Part shown: positions 33,728 to 48,519 of the stretch, in pieces | How the letters are laid out: each line of letters starts with the position of its first letter | Position numbering within the stretch: the stretch's first letter is position 1 | Assembly: GCA_023627715.1 (NCBI GenBank) | Contig: JAMAHW010000055.1 | Coordinates: 62,001-126,000, forward strand | DNA from: Periconia sp. R9002 | Taxonomy: Eukaryota; Ascomycota; Dothideomycetes; Pleosporales; Periconiaceae | Length of the DNA: 64,000 bases | Reading direction: 5' to 3' | Program-made: the position numbers and the translations under genes | The notes under the pieces: model-generated | Seen by the model: the letters and a program-made list of their open reading frames with translations, nothing else | Told to the model about the DNA's origin: nothing | Database searches by the model: none

Positions 33728-35987
33728 ACGCGCTCAACTTCAACCAACAATGTGTTCTCTTCAAATATGTACGATACCCTTTACGGAACCGATTGATGAC
33801 GAATGACGCTATTCCTGGGGTAAAATGGATGTAATGGGCCGGTTTACCAGGGCTGCGTGGAAGGCTCAAAAGTAGTCGCGAATACTCAGAATTAATACAA
33901 ATGCATAGCGTAGGAGTACAGTGCTTCACAAAAAAAATGCAAAACATGCTACATCGTACACGCGCCAGGACAGAGAAGCTTCCTCTTCACTCAGGGACAT
34001 CTCTACCTAGGATGTTCGAAAAGATTGGCGCTTTCATCAAAGTGACTACCCTATTAGTGAGCAAATGCCGTCCGAAGATCCTTATGGTTGAGCAGACTAG
34101 GAAAGAAAGTGCAACTATACAACACAAAATGATACAACCTCAGTATGCCGCAAGCCAGCTACATGAGCCACATTGACGGTTTCTGTTACCGAACCTGGCG
34201 GTGTCAAAGTTCGATGTTCGCGGACGTAGGGGTCAGAGGGTGCATTGCTAGACAGACAAGCAGGCCCAGCTACTACACAATACCCCTGCCCTGTTGATCT
34301 ACCCTGATGTCGAGTTAAATTTGCCAAACCCTGACACCAGTTCCTCTAGTATCTCCAACAAAGCGTTCACTTGGTGAAATAAGACAGAGTAGTCACGATA
34401 CACTGACTCACCAAACCTGGTGTATGTAGGTTGTTCTAGTCTGCCAGTCCTGGCCTACGAGGGGCGTGGTTTTATCCACGTGATGAGGATTTCCAATAGC
34501 GGGAGAAATAGTCTACTAAACTGATCGACGCTGGTGTACCAGTTTTACAGGTGTGCCAGCGTGACCATGAACATATGCCAGTGGTACCTTTGGACCTTTT
34601 CGGTACTCTCCAAATTGCCCTCCCTCAGCTCCGTTCCATCTTGCATGACTCTTGAGGTAACACAAGGTTCATTCAATTGTCTCCGCAAACAAAGTCACTG
34701 CATGATGCAAATCATTTTTCATGTCCGTGTGTCGGAGTAGGTGCATTTCGACGCGCGCTGAGGAAGAATCATCTTTGTTGACACAATATCGAGATGACCC
34801 AAATGATTTTTGCATAATACACGGCAAAAATGTGCGTTAAATGCAGGCGTTCATTCGTTCCACCATGGCAAAGAAGCACCAAAAAGAAGGCATTATGTCA
34901 TTGAGGCTGGAAGAGGGGGCCGAAAAAGGCGATCAGGAAAAGACGGCAGCGCGTGAGTAAGTTGCCAAATTCTAGACCGCAGGAAGCGAAAGAAGGCCAA
35001 ACTTCCTTGTGCGTGTGCTTTCGGCGTGTGTGGGTGATTGTCTAGTGAATCGCGATCTGAATGTGATTGTGGAATTTAAGAGGATGCCGATTTACCGCTT
35101 GTTGGACGGTTATGGTGCCGTGTAGCACGTTTGGGCGTCTGGATGGGGGAGGATCGTCGTTGGTGTTGTCCGTGAATGGAAACATCAACAAAGCTTGTTT
35201 GCTGTGACGTAACTCCCCTCTCACAGCAGCTTTCTCCTCCACGTTGCACTACTCAATTCGTTCCGTGATGCAATGCTATTGCAATATTATGTATCTTCAA
35301 TATGCTGTGACTAGGCAAAATTCAAATATGATAATTAGAAGAGTGGTACATCACAAAGAAATGCGACTTGATGTACCATGCAATGCCGTCACCCCGAGTA
35401 GCTAGTAAGAACAAGCTCACCTATGCCAGAAACCAAGCTTTCACCCCGACCTTGGCTCTCTGTTTCACAGCTCGACCATTGCCAATCATAACCCTTTCCA
35501 AGGCTAAAGGCACTGGCCAAGCTCGTCATGCTAAGGGGATGAGCATGCAGGGAGAGCCGTGCAGAGTGGCTGTCCGGGGTTTGGCCCTGTTTTGTGGCTG
35601 ATGCGTGCTGGTTATGATGTCGAACCCTCATCGTCATCGTCTTCTGCACTCACGCATGCTGCTTGGGATGGGAAATGAGAAGACTATATATGGCAGATTG
35701 GCCATGGCCATCGGTTGTTTGTCTTCTCACTCCAGTCCGCTACCTCCTCCGCACCAAGTGAAGTCGCGCCGCGCCGGCCTTGTGGTGATTGTCTCTCTTA
35801 CTTTTCACTAGCGCTACCCTGTGTCTTGTAGTCTAGTACATTCACCTACTGTACGTCTACTCCACTTCGATTGGACCCTTTGTTTGTGCCTAGTTTACAT
35901 GCACTAACCAACTACCTACTTAACAGCCTCCATCACAGCTACAACAAGAACTCACCACATCCAAAAGCATCCCCACAGTCAAACAAC
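33728..35987. other. Long intergenic region
   Basis: About 2.3 kb without a supported gene between the RRM and PAP2 genes. A short hairpin-like sequence with CGCTGG...CCAGCG arms lies near 34528-34562. A C/D-like pair GTGATGA...CTGA near 34480-34525 is too short to accept as a snoRNA. The right end should carry the PAP2 promoter. Confidence 0.5.
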
Positions 35988-37333
35988 ATGGGATTCTTCA
36001 ACCGCCGTCCTGCGGCTGCTGATGCAGACACCACCGCTGCCACCGGCACTCACCATGAGAAGAAGCCCGGCCTCTTTGCCCGCAAAGGCGCCCACGGTGC
36101 GAGCACTCACCACCACGGCGCTTCAGCCTGGAACTCCCGCCCTACCTTCGGTCAATGGATCAAAGCTACGGCTCTAGACATCGTCACCATGGCCTGTATG
36201 GGCGCCATCGGCCTGGGTGTGTACATGGCCAAGCCCGCCCCTTCTCGCAGCTTCCCCATTACATTCCAAAACGGCGAGATCGTCTACCCTCAGTTCGCTT
36301 ATCCTCTCCGCAACGAGATTGTGCCTATCTGGGCGGCGGCGTTGATGGCAGCTCTCATTCCCATCGCCGTCTTCCTCATCGTGCAGATCCGTGCCCGCAG
36401 CTTCTGGGACGTGAACAACGCCGTCATCGGTCTCTTGTACGGTTTGATCTCGGCCGCCGTGTTCCAGGTCTTCATCAAATGGCTCATTGGAGGTCTCCGT
36501 CCTCACTTCCTCGCCGTCTGCAAGCCCGTGATCCCACCCAACTTCGTGCCCTCTGGAAACAACGCCAATGGATACCAGTCCATCATGTTCGACCGCAGCA
36601 TCTGCACTGGTGACGCTGATGAGATCAACGACGCTTTGGAGTCCATGCCTTCGGGCCACACCACCGCTGCTTTCGCCGGCTTCGTCTACCTCTACCTCTA
36701 CCTCAACGCCAAGCTCAAGGTCTTCTCCAACTACGTACGTATATTCCCCCCGTATGAAAAATATACTTTTCAGAAGCTAACATTTCTGACCAGCACCCCG
36801 CCATGTGGAAGCTTATCGCACTCTACGCCCCTCTCCTGGGAGCCTGCCTCATCGGCGGCGCCCTCACCATCGACGAGTTCCACAACTGGTACGACGTCTT
36901 GGCCGGTGCAATCATCGGCACCGTCTTCGCCTTCAGCGCGTACCGCATGACCTACGCCGCCGTCTGGGACCACCGCTTCAACCACATCCCCTTGATCCGC
37001 AACGCGCCCTTCATCTACGGCGCCGGACCTAGCACCTTCGACGGCTTCCACGATGCCGTCTTCACCCGCAAGGCCGGCTGGGGTACGCACGATGCCGCTG
37101 CCTGGGCTGGCGCGCCTGGCGATGCCTCGGACGGTCCTAGGGGCACCATGGCATCGGCGGGTGTTGGTGCGGCGGATGCGGCCGCCCACGGCGCTGCCAA
37201 TGGTCGTGGAACACACGGTGGTGTCGTTGGCACGGAAGCTTCTACCTCCGGCCACGGTCATGTTGGCGGTGGCCGACACTCTGTCGAACGCAAGCCCGTT
37301 GGCCCCAGCCGCATGGGCGAGCACATGGTCTAA
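35988..37333 (+). CDS. PAP2-superfamily lipid phosphatase
   Basis: Membrane phosphatase of the type-2 phosphatidic acid phosphatase family, 428 residues, exons 35988-36734 and 36794-37333, intron 36735-36793. Several membrane segments are visible (DIVTMACMGAIGLGVYMA, WAAALMAALIPIAVFLIV, AVIGLLYGLISAAVFQVFI, LIALYAPLLGACLIGGAL). Phosphatase motifs: K-x6-RP as KWLIGGLRP (about residue 164), SMPSGHT (about 220) and FHNWYDVLAG for the H-x3-D of motif 3. The usual Ser-Arg at the start of motif 3 reads Ala-Leu (GALTIDEFH), so the third-motif Arg seems missing. The N-terminus is His/Ala-rich; the C-terminal tail is Gly/Ala/His-rich. Probable substrates are phosphatidate or diacylglycerol pyrophosphate (Dpp1-like), inferred from the family. 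Confidence 0.88.
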
Positions 37334-38108
37334 ATCTAGACGTGTGTGGTTCGTCTCCCTAAGTAATGTGTGCGAAGGCTCAATCAACGAACGGTCAAGC
37401 CGCTTGATGAACCTTTAGCTTACGGTTCTATCTTGCTTGCCACCTTAATCCTTTTCCTTTCCTATTTTGAACACGTGCGTGCGTGCGTGCGTGCATGTGC
37501 ATGTGCATGTGCATGTACATGACACGAACGACAAATGCATCCATCATGAGATATACCCCCCTTTGGTTTTTTTTTAACTTCATGAAACGGGTTTGAATGA
37601 AAGCGATGGAGTTTTTTCTGGGCGGTTTTCGCTGGGACAAACAAACATGGTTGACATGTACGATATGAATGGATATCCCGACGGAGTGGGCGAGGGGGAG
37701 GTTTAATAGTGAATTAATGAGAATGAAAAAGTCTTAATCGGATACTAGGAAATCAGTGATGGTTGTGAATATCGTGATTGGACCGAGTGATGAAAAATGT
37801 TTCACGCCGTGGTGTTGTACTTATGTGGTGAGAAGGAATGGGACAAGGTGTGGTGTTTCTGTTCACATGTAAGTTTTTAGTTTGAACCTTCTCCCTTCTC
37901 TCCTTCTCTCATCCCCTCTCTTTTTTTTTTCCCCCCGAACTAGGAAAGTAACATAACATCATATAAATGTATGCGTACGTGTAGAGAATGCTACCGTTAT
38001 TCCTACAAATCATGGCGTTTTAGTCCAGTGCAGTCCATTTCATCTTCCATCTCCATCTTTGTCAGAAGTGGTTTCGTTCTTTTCCTTTCCTTTCGTTCGT
38101 TAAATCAT

Positions 38109-38144
<36 letters not shown>

Positions 38145-38529
38145 CGCAAAGTGCAGAGTGAACGGACGGGGTTTTGTCTATTGTGATAAGTGATGATGTG
38201 TACATTGGATTTTGATTTTGATTTTGATTTTTGATTTAGTATGTAACATTCAAACACCAACTTGCCATTTACCAACCTGAACAACTTACCCACTTATCCT
38301 AGCACACGCATGTGTACATGCATACATTACATACCTGTGTGCTTTACATACAAACAAACCATCACACAGAGATAACACAACATGTGAGAATTGAGCACGG
38401 TGTAACAGAAAAAAAAGGTTCTTTTATAATCCTCGAGCAAAGCCAAAAGCCGATGAAATATGGTGGCCTTTCACGTTATCGTAACTAACCATGGTGTCAT
38501 GTGAGTGTGAATTCTCTTCTCCCCTTTCT
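37334..38529. other. Convergent intergenic region with simple repeats
   Basis: Lies between the convergent PAP2 and eIF3c genes. It contains GTGC/GCATGT repeats near 37470-37520, an (AT)n tract of about 16 units (38111-38143) and a GATTTT repeat (about 38208-38236). Probably 3' untranslated regions; no gene supported. Confidence 0.6.
38111..38143. repeat. (AT)n microsatellite
   Basis: About 16 uninterrupted AT units in non-coding sequence downstream of eIF3c. Likely length-polymorphic between strains. Confidence 0.95.
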
Positions 38530-41269
38530 CTATGCCTGAATAACTCTCCCCAAAGCACCGCCCGTAAACTGTTGATTCCTACCTCCACCACCGCCACGTC
38601 CCATGCCGCCACGACCCCTACCGCCGCGTCCTCCACGTCCACCACGGCCGCCCTGTTGCCGCTCAAACGCGTGTGCGGTTCCTTGTGTGCGTTGCTCGAG
38701 CGTCTTCTCGTTGGCCTCGATGAGCCCGCTGGCCTTGTCCGCCAAGCTCAGCGACAATGTCTGGAGACGGCTGAGTTCCACGCCCTTCCTGAAGATGATG
38801 GCCGAGTTGACTTGGTCGAGGGCTGCACCGAGCTCCTCGTGCGAGATCATCTTGGAGACGATAGCCGATACTTTGCGCTCCGAGAGGTCGAACATACTGG
38901 CCAGTGTGGAGATGGCGAGTGTGTCGTAGAAAGGAGCGTATGTGAAAAGGTACGTCCGCAGACCCTCCTCCTGAATCTGTGCTGAGAGCATCTCCTGGAT
39001 CTTCTCCGTGTTGGCAATGAGTTCCCAGATCTTGATCGAGTTGATGAACTCAGCAGCCTTCTTCCATTCTCCAGCAGAAAGAGCTTTGGATGCCTGCATG
39101 ACATGATCACGGGTGTTCTCCGGCGGTCCGGTGAAGATTTGTCGCTCGTGGTATTCTAAAAGACGGCGATAGGTCTTGCTGATAACGCGTTTCCGGATAT
39201 CGGGCGACGAGCCAATTTGTGCGAGAAGAGGAATTTCGAGAAGCATTGAACATGTGAGGTAGACACACTCAAGCAGCTCAAGGTTGATGTGCATGTGGAA
39301 CGGCAGTTGTCGCTGGCGTTCGAGCCGTTCCTGCTCGGGCGAGATTTGAGAGTACCGCTGCATTTGAAGACCTTGTGCAAGAAGCTCCTTCTGTCGGTTG
39401 CTGCCGCAGATTTCCTGCAGCGAAGTCTGTGCCTCGTATACAAGGCCAGCTCTGAACGCGCAGAGGCCGACCTGTACCAAGGCACGGTTGAACAAGATCT
39501 GGGTATTAACATCAAAGTTGCTGATGGTTTCTTGAAGATGTGACATGAGCATCATATCGCGGGCCTTGTAGTACTGGTCGTGAAGAGCCATGAAGTAGAT
39601 CTGGCACAGCATCGCTCTCGCTCTGATGATACCCTCACTGTTCTGGAACAGGTATGTGCAAAGAGTCTGGACGAGCGAGGTCGTGTCGTTGGAGATGGAG
39701 CGTGGGGTGATTTCGGAGTCAAGCTTTGAGTCGATGGCCTTCCATGTGTTGGTTTCGAGAATGGTGACGACTTGAGAGGGCTTGAAGTAGACATGCTCCA
39801 ACCGTCTCATGACCACGCGGTTGAGTGGATCCTGAGGAAGTTCCACGCCCTCTTTCTTCTTCAATCCCTCCACGTACACTAGCGTTCGCACTAAAGCAGC
39901 GTACAGTTGAGCCTCATCCGTCAAGCGCTCAATGTATTCCGAAGTGTGGGGGTCAATGTGTTGAAGTGATCGGGTGAGCTCGTCATCGAGCCTCTCTACG
40001 AAAGACACGGTGCTGCCGGGAATCTTGAAAACCTCGCCAGGGGTGATGGTTGGGGGTTTCTCATCATCCTCCCACTCTTCGGCATTCTCAACGACAACAA
40101 TGTCCCCGGACGTCTCAAGTGTGTTGAGAAGTTGGAGGTACTCTTGTTGTGCCCTAGCGAGATAGGTCAGCAATGTCCGACTTCCTAAAGATTAGTTCAG
40201 AATACTACTCACAGTTTCCATTGCTCTTGAGCCATCTGATTGCCAGTACCCGAAGTCAGATCGAATCTCGTGGAGATGAGGGTCAGCAGCACGCGAATCC
40301 TCTGGTAATCCGACACGGCGACATCGAGGAGTTTTTCCAAAGTGCGGATCTGCTCCATGCGATCTGTGTTTTTCCTTCCTCGCTGCTCCACGATGGATCG
40401 AATGTGCTTGAGAATACTCTCGGGGGTGAAGAGAACAGCACGTCCACCAGCACCAACCATAGTGAATCCATCCTCGTCAGCCTCGGCCACAGCGCTAGCA
40501 ACAAGAGGATCGACCTTGCTGCGTCTCGAGGGTTTCGGCTTGGGAGCTTCTACGATCTCTTCCTCACGCATGAACTGGTCCTTGTTCTCCCGGTACGCCT
40601 CAATATCCTTGGCGTAGTCCTTGTTGTTCTTCTTGATGCGCTGACGGACGGCATTGAGACCCTTCTGGTTGATGGCGTTCATTTTCTTGGGCGTAACCTT
40701 TTGCTTCTCGAGCGTTTCGGTGACGAAGGTCTCGAGGTCGGCGATAGCTTGAATGTACAATTTGGGAGTCTTGCCATCATTTTGCTTGGTGAGGGTGATG
40801 ACCTGGCGGTTCAACTTGTCAAATTCTGAAGTATGATGTTAGCATAATCCCAGATCATGAGTGCAACCTCCGCCCATAATCTGCCTTGCCCCGCCATGGC
40901 CCCTCCACGTGAATGTATGATGCCAGAAAACTTACGGTCCTGAATAACAGCCCAGTCGTTGATCTTCTCTGCATTCTCAATCAACCGTATAGTGCCCTCG
41001 AGCTCCTCGAACCGTTTGTCCTTTGCACTCTTGAGCACTTTGGCCCCATCGTCCTCGTCGCTCTCCGTCTCGCTTTCAGCATCCCTCAAGAAACGGTTGG
41101 CGCCACCACCTTCTTCGTCAGACGAGGAATCTTCATCCGAGTCATCCTCGTCCGACATGTCATCGGAATCCTCTTCCTGGGATTCTTCCTGGTCCGAGTA
41201 GAGCTCCTCCTCAGAGGACTCCTCGCTGGAGCTGTCGCTGTCGCTGGCGGCAAAGAATCGGGAAGTCAT
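38530..41269 (-). CDS. nip1: Eukaryotic translation initiation factor 3 subunit C
   Basis: eIF3c/Nip1, core subunit of eIF3 that helps assemble the 43S preinitiation complex. Exons 41269-40936, 40825-40213 and 40153-38530 (introns 110 and 59 nt), 856 residues, close to the family size. The N-terminus is a strongly acidic Ser/Asp/Glu stretch ([15 protein letters not shown]). Conserved parts include [34 protein letters not shown] and SRRSKVDPL. The central helical domain and the C-terminal PCI domain ([40 protein letters not shown]) are followed by an RGG-rich tail. In the second intron an earlier AG (before GAAGTCGG) would lead to a stop; CTAG|GGCACAACAAG keeps the frame. A long plus-strand open frame over the middle exon is a shadow. 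Confidence 0.95.
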
Positions 41270-42193
41270 GGTGGCGATTCTTGGAACTCTCGCTTTATCG
41301 TTGGGGATCGAGACGACCGGCGGAGAGGTGGTGATGGGTGAAAGGCGCAGGCGCAGTTGGGCAGTCGAAACTTCCTGGGCCGCGCTTGTGCGTGTGCGGC
41401 TTTCCTTTGACTCAGTGCCAAGCCCAAAAATTCATGGTGGGCGGGCAGGCGCTAACGCCCACTCTCACGTGCGGGGCAATTCACTACATGCATCTGTGCG
41501 CATACTTTTAGTCTGGATTGCTAGAGCATACGCCATTTTATGTGGAAATTCCACATGCTGTTTTGCAAGAATGCTGCCGCCGCTAGGAAATGCCATGCGG
41601 CGTTTGTTCATTTCATATGAATACTCAAGCAGTTACAAGTACAGTTGCCGCCACGTCGTGGGGCCTTATCCCCTTAGCTGTCGCCAATAACCCTCCGGCT
41701 AGGAGATGTTCTCGGTTTCCAGCAAAACCAGTCATATGTTTGCCCACACCATCTAGTTCGATGCATGATACCGCCCTCATTCGACGGTTCCCATCAGAAG
41801 CCACCTTAACCCCCCCATCATATCATTCATTCCCACGCAACCTGATTTGTGACATACAATCCCTGAAACGTCCGCATAAGAACTAGCTCATTTTTAAATC
41901 GAAAAGGGTGTTGTGCTTCGCAGGGGCATGGTTGAACGGAAAGGAAAATAGAAAAAGGATGCAATTTGTTGCTGTTCCGCCGTGTCGCCTTCCGTACAAA
42001 TGGCTCATCACGGCCTTATTGTACGAGGCTTTTAATACGGTACGTGTGGCGCTTACCAAGTCCATTGGGACACTTGAGCGGAAAAGGATCAAAGTCCAAG
42101 TGACACCTCTAATTCCGGAGGATATCGCAGTGGATACGAACGAGATTTTCCCCTTTCAAACTATATGGGGGCTACAACCTGGAGCGTTACGCA
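41270..42193. other. Intergenic region between eIF3c and yak1
   Basis: Holds the eIF3c promoter and the 3' end of yak1. No supported gene. Confidence 0.55.
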
Positions 42194-45272
<3,079 letters not shown>

Positions 45273-46600
45273 ATTCACAAATGAGGAGCGGGGACGGAAG
45301 AACCTGGGACAGCGGATTCAGCTGTGACGGCAGTCAATTCCCGCGGTGCATTCCGAATCGCGCTGCTGGTCAGGGTTGCAGTAAGCCTGGGGAAGGCGTA
45401 TGGATGACGGCGTGGTCAGGCAGGAGTGGGAGTGTAGGGCGCCGATCAGGCGATTAGCAGCCGGGCGGATTGCGGGCAGCGAATGCGTGGAGGGCTACAC
45501 TCTGAGGCGAGTTGGCCAGAGAGGCCTGGTGAGCAAGGTAGGACGTGGTAACGGTGCTGGCGGTGGTGCTGGCAGAGTCGAAGCGTCGTGGTGGACGTTG
45601 GGTTGGGTGGACGTCTGAGCAGGTGGTCGGCGGGGGTCGCGATCTATGCGAAGAACAGCCGCAGCGCGCGCAAGCCAGCAAACCAGCCAGGCCCCGTTGC
45701 GTCAGCGGTTACAGCTAGGCTAGGGAGGGGAGGGACACGGAGGGGGAAATGGAGCGCTTGCAAGCAGCAAGTAGGGGGAGGGAGACGAGGTGGAGAGGGA
45801 GAGGGGAGAGAGGGCACGAGAATGAATGAATGCAGCGGGCGGTATGAAGGGGAATCTGTGCCGGTCGACGGTCATGTTCGTACCTAACATTGAACTTGCT
45901 GTAACAACCGTAGCCCTCACCCAAGCCAAGCCGTCCGCTACTGCCCAATTGGGTCCGTGTACGGCTACTGGGCGTCGCAACCTCCAGCTGCTAACCTTAG
46001 CCCAATATCTACCTACTACCTAGGTACCTACCTACCTATTCATTTTCTTCGATTTTCCATGCTCTTCACCGAGTCTTGTTCCATCACGAGCCCGACAGCC
46101 ATGATGATTCCGGATCCCGCAACGCAACAAACCTTATCCTTTCTGCTCTCCCAACAATGACTTCATTCCCCCATTCCCCATGGCACCACCACGCACCCGG
46201 GAAAACCATCTCTCAGTGTCCAAGAAACCCTGCAGCATATGCCGTGTAGCTAAGATTCGTGGGCAGGTAGGTACCCGATCATGTTTTTATTCGTTGAGCT
46301 ATGTAGGCTTTGGATAGTTCAATGTTACCCGAAAGAAGAGCAGCATACATGGCCGTTCTGCTCCACCACGCACGCAGACTTGCACTCCTCTCGTTCCCTC
46401 TTTGTATTACGTCGCACTGTGCCGTCCGTATGACCTATGCACTGCCAGTCCCAGGCCGCCCAAAACTAATACCTGCCAACGCCTCAAGAGAGGCTCACAC
46501 AACGGCAACGAATTGCCAGGCGACAGGTCAACTCCCGGCCGGACTCCAGTTAGGCGGCACCGCCACATCGGATGGAGTCAAGGCCCTTGGCTGGGGCGCT
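45273..46600. other. Intergenic region upstream of yak1
   Basis: Contains the yak1 promoter and sequence downstream of sidA. Plus-strand G/A-rich near 45720-45840 and a CTAC/GTAC repeat near 46010-46040. A short plus-strand frame from ATG 46180 resembles the start of a Zn2Cys6 cluster but lacks the third cysteine; not called as a gene. Confidence 0.5.
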
Positions 46601-48435
46601 TCAGTAGTTTCGGACTCCCTGCTGCACATTTCCAAATCCCAATCCCTCTCCGTCCCACTGTCCATTTGCCTTGTTCTTGCCCCCAAAGATGTTTTGCACC
46701 ATCTCGCCGCCTCTGGTAGCCAAGATGGAAAGTAGTGTGTCGCTCAGCTGAAGTCCACAAATTAGCGTCAGCCAAGTCTCCACAAGCGAGAAACAACAGA
46801 CATGGCAATCTTATGAGAACGAGAAGAAAGCGAACAGCAAGTCATGAAGGATGATAGGGGCAACAACAGAAAGAAGAAACAAACGTACCCCATGTGTGCT
46901 TTCGCAACACCCCTGCAGCCACACGCCGGCGTCGTCGCCCACTTGCTGGTCTGCGAACCGCATCCGGTAGTCGCGTCCCACTTGCCATCTCGCGTCTTCC
47001 TTGTTGCCGCCCGGCATCAAGTGTCTCGCGTCCTTGAGGAGTGTCTCGTGGAGATCTCTCTGGTAACCCGTCGCAACAAAAACCGCGTCTACATCCAGTA
47101 CTTCCTCCTTTTCTTGTGGGTTGGGGCTGTCCGGGAAATACAGCGGGCTGGCGTCCCGGACTCGTAATCGTATACCGTCTTCAAGTACGGGCGAGTCTTG
47201 CACATCAGTGACGAGCCGGTACGGCAGGATGCGATGCGGCCATTGCTCTTCAGCTTCTCGCGAGTTTCCGTACCGCACTCGCTGGATGTACAGTGTTTCG
47301 TAGATACGCTCCAACAGGTTCAAGCGTACCACGCCGTAGTTGGTGCTCTTGTCTTCTTTGAGAGCGGCTGCCCGAAGCGTGGCATCACGGTTAAATGTGG
47401 GATCCACGCGGTCCGGGTTGAAAATCTCGTTGACGCTTAGAAAGTCAGTTAGCAAAGTGATTGAATAAACATATAACATTGGTAGACATGGCCGAGGAAG
47501 TGTTTCACTTACAAAGGCGAGTCATCACTGGGACGTAGAGCGCCACCTTTGATCAGCATTCGTGTTCGCGCATTAGGGTAATGAGTATGTAAGAAATCAA
47601 AAATCTCAGCTGCACTCTGTCCATTACCAACAACGGCGACGCTATACGGCCGTTGAAAGTCCTGTAACACCTTGGTCGAGATTAACGAGAACTTGGATGA
47701 ATGGATGACCTTGGGGTGGTTCGCAGGGAACGGCGGCGGAAGATTGGGTCGTCCTCCAGCAGCAACCACAACATGCTTGGTTCGACGTGTCTCCACGTGC
47801 CCAGTTTGCAGATTCTTGGATACTACAGTGAAGGTATTGATCTTTCCATTTCCATCTGCTGACTTTTCTGGAATCACCTCGACTACCTCCTGATCGTACG
47901 CGACCACATCCTCGAACCAGCTCGCGCACCACTTCATGTAGTCCTCATACTCGATGCGTTGCGGGAGAAACGTGTTGAGATTGGTAAATTCTATCAAGCG
48001 GTCTTTTTGATGGAGATAGTTGATGAAAGTGAACTCGCTTCGCGGATTCCTCATGGTAGCCATGTCCTTCATGAAGGTGATTTGCATCCTCGCCCCAGGA
48101 AGAAGCATTCCGGCATGCCATCGAAACTGCGACTGCTTCTCCAGAAAGGCAACGCGAGGTCGGTTTGCTCGCACATGGGGCAAATTCAGGTTGGCATCAG
48201 AGCCTTCTATGGCATCGTGCAGAGCCACTGCAATGGCGAGTGATGCTGGCCCGAATCCAACGCAAACCAGATCGTGGAGTTCCTCCTTGGGGGAGTGCCG
48301 GAGATGTGATCGATTCTTGACCTCGGCAAAAGGAGTCGCCTTCGAGCCGTTCTCAGAGAATCCAGTAAAGGCCTCTTGGACAGCTGGAGCATGCTCCTCG
48401 GGTGGGGTATTGGCTGACTCAGCGTGAGGTGCCAT
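46601..48435 (-). CDS. sidA: L-ornithine N5-monooxygenase (SidA)
   Basis: FAD- and NADPH-dependent enzyme that hydroxylates ornithine at N5, the first committed step of all hydroxamate siderophores. Exons 48435-47513, 47435-46889 and 46747-46601 (introns 77 and 141 nt), 538 residues; an upstream in-frame ATG at 48519 would add 28. The inner start has the better context (AACATGG). Motifs: DLVCVGFGPASLAIA (FAD, about residues 55-69), FRWHAGMLLPGARMQITFMKD, VAVVGNGQSAAEIF (NADPH), DDSPFVNEIFNPD across the first junction, DAVFVATGYQRDLHETLL and the terminal LSDTLLSILA. A rich acidic/Ser N-terminal head precedes the fold. It neighbours a transporter and a siderophore NRPS. Intergenic GATA sites about 1.1 kb upstream fit repression by iron through SreA-type factors (inferred). 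Confidence 0.96.
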
Positions 48436-48519
48436 GTTGCTTGCCTTTGATGGTTTTGTGAGAAGATGAGAGGTATTTGCCTGTCTGATGTTGGTAAGTC
48501 TGATTGAATCGCATAACAT

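Noticed and set aside
34475..34530. Box C/D-like pair GTGATGA...CTGA
   Set aside because: Only about 50 nt, too short for a normal C/D snoRNA, and no rRNA complement was recognised.
40173..40829. 218-codon plus-strand open frame
   Set aside because: Lies fully over conserved eIF3c coding sequence on the other strand and has no recognisable features.
46310..46735. 141-codon plus-strand open frame
   Set aside because: Overlaps the terminal exon of sidA on the opposite strand and has no family features.
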